From NCBI GenBank assembly GCA_016742095.1, contig JACVCJ010000008.1:59463-123462 (forward strand): 64,000 nt of DNA. The letters are read 5' to 3'. The position numbers and the translations under genes are program-made. This stretch comes from Bacteroidia bacterium (GTDB lineage Bacteria > Bacteroidota > Bacteroidia > CAIKAF01). The notes under the pieces were generated by a model that was not told the origin of the DNA, made no database searches, and saw only the letters and a program-made list of their open reading frames with translations. Positions 58,150-64,000 of this stretch are shown here, one piece after another (position 1 is the stretch's first letter; each line of letters opens with the position of its first letter).

Positions 58150-59601
58150 GTGGACAGCTATCTGAGTCATATAGGACAGTTTTCGGTCACAGATCACCTG
58201 GTGGCCCTGCTGGTAATGACCGGACTGCTGATACTGGGATGGCAGAAGCAACAGCGCATGTATGCCGCCGTACCGGAACAGAAACCCCGTCTTTACTTTG
58301 CCGGTTTTGCCTACAAAGTAGCGTTCTCTTACCTGTTTGCCCTGGTGTATTTCTTTTATTACGGCGGTGGCGACACCATTGCTTATTTTTCGAACGGGCT
58401 TATCATGCAACGGCTGCTGATCGATAACCCGGCCGGTTTCCTCCGGCTTTTCCTGGCCCCGTCCATAAGCTGGGAAGATTACTTTACCTATTTCAACAGT
58501 TATACCGGCTACCCCGAAATGTCGCTTTCGACCAAAGCCAATAACCATATGGTGGTAAAAGCGAGCACTCTGCTCAATATTGCCGGACTCAACAATTTTT
58601 TTGCCACCAGCATGGTATTCGGGGCCATTGCCTACCAGTTCGTCTGGAAATTCTATCGCACCTTCTGCAGCATCGCTCCGGGAAGGGAAAAAATACTGGG
58701 CTTCGTTTTTCTCTTTTTTCCCTCCTTCGTGTTCTGGAGCAGTGGTATCATGAAAGACACCATCTGCGTGGCGGCCATTGCAGAGCTGGTATATGTGTTC
58801 TACCACGGCCTTATCCGCAGGGAACGTAAACTCCGCTCCCTGTTCTCTGCCCTGGTATGCACCTACCTGCTCTTTGTCGTTAAACCCTACCTGTTGCTGG
58901 CGCTGGTTCCGGGCTTTCTTTTCTGGGGACCGTTTACCTGGCTGCGCTCCCTCAAAAGCCCGTTACTGCGGTTCCTGTTCTTTCCGTTCATTATACTGGT
59001 CTCCGGGGCCGGTATCTACCTTTTTTTCAAACAGGGGCTCGAATCCAGCTCCCTCGGCTCTACCGACGATGCGCTGCGCTATGCGTCTGTTGTACAGCAG
59101 GACCTGATCCGCTCGGACCAGTACGGCGATAACTTTATAGACATAGGCGCCTTCGATCCCACGATCAGCGGCGTTCTCAGCAAAGTGCCGATCGCTGTTT
59201 CCGTAGGACTTTTTATGCCTTTTCTCTGGCAGGCCCGGAACCCCGTTATGCTCATGAGCGGCCTCGAAAATACCTTCCTGCTCCTGATGACACTTTATTT
59301 CCTTTTCCGGACACGCATCTACGGAATTTTCGCCTATACATTCTCCAACCCTGTACTCCTGTTCTGCATCACGTTCTCCCTGACCACGGCCTTTATTGTG
59401 GGGCTTACCACGGCCAATTTCGGGGCGCTTGTTCGTTATAAGATCCCCCTGCTGCCCTTCTTTATTTCATACTTCATTATTCTCATCGATACCATGCAGA
59501 AGAAAAAAGAGGAGCAGGCAGAACCCGACAGCGGAAACGAAGACCAGCTGCGTAGTTTTAAGAATGCCGAAAAGCGGATCGTTGCACGCAACGCTTTTTA
59601 A
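58150..59601 (+). CDS. Polytopic membrane protein of unknown function, last gene of the polysaccharide operon
   Basis: This 483-residue protein starts at GTG 4 bp after the methyltransferase stop. It has about ten hydrophobic helices (LVALLVMTGLLILGW, VAFSYLFALVYFFYYGGGDT, FVFLFFPSFVFWSSGIMKDT, TYLLFVVKPYLLLALVPGFL, FLFFPFIILVSGAGIYLFF, VLLFCITFSLTTAFIVGLTT). A short conserved-looking motif YYGGGDTIAYF follows helix 2, and large polar loops are present (about 100-140 and 290-340). Wzm/Wzt-type clusters normally lack a Wzy polymerase or Wzx flippase; this protein has a general polymerase-like or GT-C-like shape, but I do not recognise it. Its stop overlaps the convergent FtsX gene stop. Confidence 0.8.
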   Translation: MDSYLSHIGQFSVTDHLVALLVMTGLLILGWQKQQRMYAAVPEQKPRLYFAGFAYKVAFSYLFALVYFFYYGGGDTIAYFSNGLIMQRLLIDNPAGFLRLFLAPSISWEDYFTYFNSYTGYPEMSLSTKANNHMVVKASTLLNIAGLNNFFATSMVFGAIAYQFVWKFYRTFCSIAPGREKILGFVFLFFPSFVFWSSGIMKDTICVAAIAELVYVFYHGLIRRERKLRSLFSALVCTYLLFVVKPYLLLALVPGFLFWGPFTWLRSLKSPLLRFLFFPFIILVSGAGIYLFFKQGLESSSLGSTDDALRYASVVQQDLIRSDQYGDNFIDIGAFDPTISGVLSKVPIAVSVGLFMPFLWQARNPVMLMSGLENTFLLLMTLYFLFRTRIYGIFAYTFSNPVLLFCITFSLTTAFIVGLTTANFGALVRYKIPLLPFFISYFIILIDTMQKKKEEQAEPDSGNEDQLRSFKNAEKRIVARNAF

Positions 59602-60857
59602 TCGAAACGAATGGCCCGTATGGGCTTCACTCTTTTTACCGCCTGCACCGGCAGCAGCATGGCCAGCAGACACACGGCAAATGTACCCGCATTGATGATC
59701 AGCAGCCATTGCCAGCTGAAATGCATCGGCACCACTTCCACGTAATAGGTAGCCTTGTCCAGCTTGATGATGCGGTAGGTATTCTGCAGGAAGATGACCA
59801 GCAGGGCCACGGCATTACCCGCCAGCATACCCGTGCCCGTGATCCAGGCGGAGCGGTACAGGAAAATACGCACCAGCAGACGGTGTGTGGCTCCCAGCGC
59901 CCGAAGGATACCGATCATCTGAGTCTTTTCCAGGATCAGGATCAGCAGGGCCGAGGTCATGCTCACCATGCCGATCAGGATCATAAGTGTAATAATAATG
60001 AACACGTTGATGTTCTGGTATTCGAGCCAGAGAAAGATCTCGGGTTCTATTTCCTTTACATTGCGCACGTTCAGGTCGAAAGGGGTTTGCAGACGGACCT
60101 CTTCGGTAAGTTCATCGAGTTTGTCCACATTGTTCAGCATGACCTCGTACCCGGCCACCGAAGAGTAATACCAGTTGTTGAGGTCCTGCACCTGGCGCAT
60201 GTCGCACCATACGATCTTTTCGTCCAGTTCGGCCAGCCCGGTTTCGTATATACCTGCAATGCGAAAACGGCGCGGAGCACGCTGCGGAGACTCGATCTCG
60301 GGCACTTTTTCTCCCGGCCGGTTGATGAAATACGCCGTGATGGTATCGTTCAGCTTCAGGAATAATTTTTTACACAGTTCTGTCGAAACCACGATATCCG
60401 AAGAATTCTGCAGGGAATCGCCTCTGTATACCGGGGCGGCTCCTTCCTTTAAATAACGTTCAAAAAAAGCCGGGTTATACGACGCGGGCAACCCTTTGTA
60501 CAGCACACCCTGGATCTCGCTGCCGGTCTTGATGATGGCCGGTTTTGACGCAAAGGCCTGCACATAGCCGATACCTTCGATGGTCTGCAGGGTAAGCGGC
60601 AGGTTGGGGTCGAACGGCACCGGCTCCACTTCAAAGGAATTCCCGCTGGAAAAACCGGTGACCTGGATATGCGCCTGCAAACCGGTGACCTTTTCGGTGA
60701 TCTCGCCCTGGAAACCGGTAACGATGGATACGGAAACGATCATAACGGCGAGGGAAAGCGCCACCGTAGCGGATGCCAGCCATACGATCGGCCCTGCAAA
60801 ACCGCGGTTCTTATTCCAGCCGGAGATCTTCGACGCTATAAAATAAGCCGTATTCAT
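59598..60857 (-). CDS. LolC/LolE-type FtsX-family ABC transporter permease
   Basis: The ATG at 60857 (MNTAYFIASKISGWNKNRGF) is chosen, giving 419 residues. One N-terminal helix (IVWLASATVALSLAVMIVSV) leads into a periplasmic MacB_PCD-like domain (about 45-265; GFQGEITEKVTGLQAHIQVT, with the family's YFINRPGEKVPE region). Three C-terminal helices follow (IIITLMILIGMVSMTSALLI, RIFLYRSAWITGTGMLAGNA, LLIINAGTFAVCLLAMLLPV), with GILRALGATHRLLVRIF between the first two. This is the LolCE architecture that extracts lipoproteins from the inner membrane, a conserved Bacteroidota gene. It shares TTAA at its stop with the convergent polysaccharide operon. Confidence 0.92.
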   Translation of the reverse strand: MNTAYFIASKISGWNKNRGFAGPIVWLASATVALSLAVMIVSVSIVTGFQGEITEKVTGLQAHIQVTGFSSGNSFEVEPVPFDPNLPLTLQTIEGIGYVQAFASKPAIIKTGSEIQGVLYKGLPASYNPAFFERYLKEGAAPVYRGDSLQNSSDIVVSTELCKKLFLKLNDTITAYFINRPGEKVPEIESPQRAPRRFRIAGIYETGLAELDEKIVWCDMRQVQDLNNWYYSSVAGYEVMLNNVDKLDELTEEVRLQTPFDLNVRNVKEIEPEIFLWLEYQNINVFIIITLMILIGMVSMTSALLILILEKTQMIGILRALGATHRLLVRIFLYRSAWITGTGMLAGNAVALLVIFLQNTYRIIKLDKATYYVEVVPMHFSWQWLLIINAGTFAVCLLAMLLPVQAVKRVKPIRAIRFD

Positions 60858-61002
60858 TCGGGCCCTAAAGTACAAAGAAGTTCAGTTTTTACAGATATTC
60901 TTCCTTCGTATATACATCAATATCCGTTGTGTACCCATTTGTACGTAGCAATGCGGTTCCCGGAACGCTTCTCCGGACCCGCCCATACTGAAAATGTTTA
61001 GC

Positions 61003-61737
61003 TTAACTACTGAAGATATTGTACTTCAGGATACAGAAAATAGCCCGGAACCCGTCCTGCCAGCCGATCTTCTTGCCTTCTTCGTAGGTACGTCCGTAAT
61101 AAGAGATCCCTACTTCGTAGATGCGTACACGGGGCACGCGGGCAATTTTGGCGGTCACTTCCGGCTCAAAACCGAATCGTTTCTCTTCCAGGGGGATCGA
61201 CTGCAACATTTTGGTATTGAATAGCTTGTAGCAGGTTTCCATATCCGTAAGGTTCAGGTTGGTGAACATATTGGACAGGAAGGTGAGGAACTTATTACCG
61301 ATGGTATGCCAGAAGAACAGGATGCGGTGGGCATTGCCGCCCATGAAACGCGAGCCGTACACCACATCGGCATAGCCGTCGATCACGGGTTTCAGCAGGA
61401 TATTATATTCTTCGGGATCGTATTCCAGGTCGGCATCCTGTATAATAAGATAATCGCCCGTAGCTTCTGCAATACCGGTGTGCAGGGCTGCGCCTTTTCC
61501 CATGTTTACAGGGTGTTTGTAATACCGGATATTGAAATCGGGGTTCTCCTGCTGGTATCTCAGGATGGATTCCTCGGTATGATCGCGGCTGCAGTCGTTC
61601 ACCAGGATCACCTCTTTCTCGATGTTATTCAGCAGTTTAACCGCCTTTACCTTATTGAGGATCAGGTGAATGGTATTCCCCTCATTGTAGGCGGGGATCA
61701 CGATGGACAGTTTGGAGACCGGCTTCTCTGCAGACAC
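61003..61737 (-). CDS. Glycosyltransferase family 2, dolichyl-phosphate mannosyltransferase-like
   Basis: This 244-residue GT-A enzyme has [60 protein letters not shown], and the DxD in [20 protein letters not shown]. The DPM1/polyprenyl-phosphate hexosyltransferase signature continues with [20 protein letters not shown] and [20 protein letters not shown], then [13 protein letters not shown] and [20 protein letters not shown]. It has no C-terminal membrane helices. Likely it transfers a hexose from nucleotide sugar to polyprenyl phosphate, supplying periplasmic glycan or lipid modification. It lies upstream of the FtsX-type permease on the same strand. Confidence 0.93.
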   Translation of the reverse strand: MSAEKPVSKLSIVIPAYNEGNTIHLILNKVKAVKLLNNIEKEVILVNDCSRDHTEESILRYQQENPDFNIRYYKHPVNMGKGAALHTGIAEATGDYLIIQDADLEYDPEEYNILLKPVIDGYADVVYGSRFMGGNAHRILFFWHTIGNKFLTFLSNMFTNLNLTDMETCYKLFNTKMLQSIPLEEKRFGFEPEVTAKIARVPRVRIYEVGISYYGRTYEEGKKIGWQDGFRAIFCILKYNIFSS

Positions 61738-61869
61738 GTTTCGAGGTAATTTTTTGCAATGATACGGAAAAGAAAGAATATAGTATCCTGTTAAGAAGTA
61801 TACTGCAAGTCCGGATCCTGGAATACGACTCTGTAAAAAAGCAGCATTCAGAATACCTATTTAGTATAC

Positions 61870-62089
61870 TTATCGAAGTTTAAACCGGATGGGGACAGTA
61901 TATTTAACGGTAGTTGGTTGTCCCTTCTGCGTAGCCGGCCGCATACGGGGCAGCAAAGCCACCACGCGCAGCGCTGGTAAAAACCACCGCAGAATCTACT
62001 GAGTCGGATTGGGCACGGGCTGTCTGAAAGGTTCCTGACAGTATAGCCAGCAGGCCGACAAAAATAAGTTTCTGTATACGTAAATGCAC
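61870..62089 (-). pseudogene. Decayed TonB-domain paralogue (internal deletion and frameshift)
   Basis: The ATG at 62089 opens a signal peptide (LIFVGLLAILSGTFQTARAQ) and a short start (SDSVDSAVVF), like the neighbouring TonB-domain protein. The frame then runs out after 61 codons (stop about 61904). In another frame downstream, the sequence ALRVVALLPRMRPATQKGQP, TTVKYTVPIRFKLR and a stop at 61870 is recognisable as the TonB C-terminal end of the paralogue (EALRVVKKLPRMGPAVHNGK, EIAVKYAIPITFNLK). About 75 residues of the middle are missing and the reading frame is broken. The two intact paralogues lie immediately upstream. Confidence 0.8.
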
Positions 62090-62095
62090 GTTTTG

Positions 62096-62542
62096 CTACT
62101 TTAAATTAAATGTGATCGGGATCGCATACTTTACAGCAATTTCTTTTCCATTGTGTACAGCAGGACCCATTCGCGGCAGTTTTTTTACTACACGCAGCGC
62201 TTCTTTTTCCAGGGACGGGTGAACTTTACCAGGATCTGTATTACGTATATCCGTAACTACCCCGGTACTATCTATCGTTATTTCTAAATATACGGTGCCC
62301 TGTTCTTCTTTTTCGCGTGCATCGGAAGGATAATTGATACTTTTTGAAAGAAGCATTGCCAGTTGAAAATCAAAACACTGTTGTAAGTCCTTTGCCTCTG
62401 CAGACGGGTCACAGCCAGGGAATACCGGCGGCCGGTCGGCCTCTTCCAGAAAAATCAGTGAATCCGCAGCAGCCTGGGCACGGGCTTCAGTAAACGCAGT
62501 AAAAAAAATGATCACTAAAGCCGGGAAAAGAAATTTATGCAT
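62096..62542 (-). CDS. Secreted TonB C-terminal-domain protein
   Basis: This 148-residue exported protein has the signal peptide MHKFLFPALVIIFFTAFTEA and a short linker with RPPVFPGCD. The rest is the TonB C-terminal fold: LLSKSINYPSDAREKEEQGT, VYLEITIDSTGVVTDIRNTD, and EALRVVKKLPRMGPAVHNGK followed by a final AVKYAIPITFNLK. There is no N-terminal ExbB-contacting anchor, so it is not a standard energy transducer. Its role is unclear; in Bacteroidota such soluble TonB-domain proteins are common. It is one of a three-paralogue tandem array with the gene at 62568 and a decayed copy. Confidence 0.88.
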   Translation of the reverse strand: MHKFLFPALVIIFFTAFTEARAQAAADSLIFLEEADRPPVFPGCDPSAEAKDLQQCFDFQLAMLLSKSINYPSDAREKEEQGTVYLEITIDSTGVVTDIRNTDPGKVHPSLEKEALRVVKKLPRMGPAVHNGKEIAVKYAIPITFNLK

Positions 62543-62567
62543 ACAAGTAATAGATATTCTCCAACAA

Positions 62568-63026
62568 TTAATTTACCACAAAACGCACCGGTTGCACAAA
62601 CGATACATTCACCGGTTCCCCGTTCAGGGTGGCGGGTTTGCTCATGGCCGGCAGTTTCCGGAGTACGCGTATGGCTTCGGTCTCCAGTTCTTTATTATAG
62701 GTACGGCCCGTTACACTGCGCACATCTTTCACCTCTCCTTCGGTGCCGATGGTAAAGCGTACGTATACCACGCCGGAGATACCCTGCTCGAGGGCCATGG
62801 GCGGATACTTTACATTCTGTATGATCACATTCCGCACACCTTCCTGGAAACAGCCCAGGAGTGAACCTTCGTTCGTTTCCCCGTCGCAACCGGGAAAAAC
62901 GGGCACTGTGCTGAATGACCCTTCGAAACCGGTCTTAATGGCAGGCTCCGGGGCTTCGGGCTGTGCGTAGGAACGTGCACCGAGAAAGCCGGAGATCAGT
63001 AGGGCGAAGAAGAGGAACTTTTTCAT
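62568..63026 (-). CDS. Secreted TonB C-terminal-domain protein
   Basis: This 152-residue exported protein has the signal peptide MKKFLFFALLISGFLGARSY. After a linker with TVPVFPGCDGETNEGSLLGC it has the TonB C-terminal fold: VRNVIIQNVKYPPMALEQGI, SGVVYVRFTIGTEGEVKDVR, and ETEAIRVLRKLPAMSKPATL with the final VNVSFVQPVRFVVN. It is the first copy of the tandem array on the minus strand, divergently aged from its 148-residue neighbour. A periplasmic or secreted location is inferred from the signal peptide; the function is unknown. Confidence 0.88.
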   Translation of the reverse strand: MKKFLFFALLISGFLGARSYAQPEAPEPAIKTGFEGSFSTVPVFPGCDGETNEGSLLGCFQEGVRNVIIQNVKYPPMALEQGISGVVYVRFTIGTEGEVKDVRSVTGRTYNKELETEAIRVLRKLPAMSKPATLNGEPVNVSFVQPVRFVVN

Positions 63027-63049
63027 GGAGACTTATTTTGGTAAAAATA

Positions 63050-64000
63050 TTAATTTTTGTTGTCTTTCTCTTCATATAACTGAATCATTTTCCGGGCTTT
63101 TTTTTCGACTATCTTACGCAGACTGCGCGGGGCCAGTACTTTTATGCCATCGGCAAAACCGAGTATTTCCCGTTCCAGTTCATAATTCAGCTGCACCTGC
63201 AGGCTAATGATGATGCCCTCTTCGCTGCGCTGCATCACGCGCTGACTGGCATGCAGGGGCTTGGTCTCCACATAGGGCGCCTGATCACGGTTCACGAAGA
63301 GACTTACGGTATGCAGGCGTGCGCCTTCGGATACGGAAACACCTACTACATCGCGGTAATATTCCCCGGGATCGATCCCCGGATTGGGCCGGTATTCCTC
63401 GTTTTCAGCCACTGCGGCCTCCAGGATACGGTCCAGCGCCAGGGTAAGCAGTTCCTTCTTTTTACCGCGCAGCCCCACCAGGAACCAGCGGTTCTTGAAT
63501 TCCCGCAGCCACCAGGGATGAAAATAAAAAACGGCGGCCTCGCGGGCCTTGAAAGACTGGTAACGTACGGAAAGTGCCTTCTGCTGTACAATGGCCCGGT
63601 ACAGCATGTCCAGCCGTTCGATGCCCTTCAGGTGTTCATTGCTTTCGAGCACGATGAGCGGGCGACTTTTGTGCGTTTCTGTATACACGTGATCTTCCAG
63701 CTTCTGGATCACTTCGTTCAGCTGGTCGAAATGCGAAAAGCCGCGGAACTGCTTCAGTATGTCCACCGCTTCGTTCATACGCGCCAGGTCGTTGCCCGTA
63801 ACGGGAATGCGCGTTATGGAATAATCAGGGTCCGAATAGCTGTAGTACTTGTTTTCCGTAACGATCAGGGGCGCGTTGTATCCCAGTTTATCGCTGCGCA
63901 TCACCTGTATATCGGCCTGTATGGTACGGCGGCTCACCCCGCTGCGGATGCCCTCGTATTCATACAAGGCATCGCTCACTCTTTCCATCAGGGCTTCGAG
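63050..64000 (-). CDS. WYL-domain transcriptional regulator, 5' end outside window (partial)
   Basis: The frame continues to the last base of the window, so the N-terminus is off the edge; the first in-window Met (63988) is not the start. The N-terminal part is the end of a winged HTH (YEYEGIRSGVSRRTIQADIQ). The WYL domain spans about the middle 80 residues (YRAIVQQKALSVRYQSFKAR, FYFHPWWLREFKNRWFLVGL, LLTLALDRILEAA). A WCX-like C-terminal extension includes ELEREILGFADGIKVLAPRS. Such regulators bind nucleic-acid or small-molecule ligands and often control stress or phage-defence genes. Identity is clear, targets are unknown. Confidence 0.9.
   Translation of the reverse strand, partial: LEALMERVSDALYEYEGIRSGVSRRTIQADIQVMRSDKLGYNAPLIVTENKYYSYSDPDYSITRIPVTGNDLARMNEAVDILKQFRGFSHFDQLNEVIQKLEDHVYTETHKSRPLIVLESNEHLKGIERLDMLYRAIVQQKALSVRYQSFKAREAAVFYFHPWWLREFKNRWFLVGLRGKKKELLTLALDRILEAAVAENEEYRPNPGIDPGEYYRDVVGVSVSEGARLHTVSLFVNRDQAPYVETKPLHASQRVMQRSEEGIIISLQVQLNYELEREILGFADGIKVLAPRSLRKIVEKKARKMIQLYEEKDNKN

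Noticed and set aside
63988..64000. Met at 63988 as the start of the WYL regulator
   Set aside because: The frame stays open to the window edge and the helix-turn-helix would be cut in half by this start, so the gene is recorded as partial.

Overview
The window looks like a chromosomal segment of a Bacteroidota bacterium, most likely in or near the Chitinophagaceae (order Chitinophagales). This rests on type IX secretion C-terminal sorting domains of both type A and type B, many promoter -7 boxes of the form TAnnTTTG, DUF4783 next to nadC, DUF4139/carboxypeptidase-regulatory chimeras, and a carboxypeptidase-like, PKD- and Ig-rich surface proteome. Most genes have moderately high GC by eye. 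Two short stretches are clearly AT-richer and look acquired: 7.4-8.4 kb and 28.8-30.3 kb. No rRNA, tRNA, CRISPR array or complete insertion sequence was seen.

Layout. 0-5 kb: a truncated secreted protein, a DUF4139 protein, a small membrane protein and an ohrR-ohr peroxide-defence pair with a readable promoter/operator. 5-8.4 kb: a polyprenyl diphosphate synthase, a deoxyhypusine-synthase-like protein lacking the usual catalytic lysine, and a low-GC two-gene unit whose second protein is HEPN-like. 8.4-19 kb: an unknown helical protein, a lipoprotein, a giant adhesin-like protein with ten tandem Ig-like repeats, Hsp20, a NamZ-type muramidase and an aldehyde dehydrogenase. 19-28.7 kb: housekeeping genes (yihY, nadC, rlmH, HAD, MazG-like, rnr, aroA, aroB, proline dehydrogenase), with a strong candidate for a new small structured RNA between rnr and aroA.

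28.7-30.3 kb holds a single-gene cassette for a DUF4157 protein with a nuclease-like C-terminus. It sits exactly between two convergent operons and is flanked by an 18-bp perfect direct repeat that duplicates the 3' end of the proline dehydrogenase gene. 30.3-39.5 kb looks like an acetate/organic-acid uptake and sensing locus: a receiver-only response regulator, a solute-symporter/histidine kinase fusion, a small membrane protein, a second operon (porin, MFS transporter, DUF6814-like small membrane protein), a domesticated IS1 InsA-like zinc-ribbon/HTH protein and acetyl-CoA synthetase. 39.6-45 kb: a PhoD phosphatase and a PKD-domain T9SS cargo.

45-59.6 kb is one long co-directional polysaccharide operon: ABC exporter Wzm/Wzt, FkbM methyltransferase, acyltransferases, six glycosyltransferases, a FemAB/GNAT-like protein, a SAM methyltransferase and an unknown polytopic membrane protein. 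59.6-64 kb, on the minus strand: a LolC/E-type permease, a DPM1-like glycosyltransferase, a decayed TonB-domain paralogue, two intact TonB-domain paralogues and a WYL-domain regulator that runs off the window.

The most promising unexplained elements are the small RNA at about 24.94-25.05 kb, the 18-bp-repeat-flanked DUF4157 cassette, the HEPN two-gene unit, and the domesticated InsA-like regulator next to acs.
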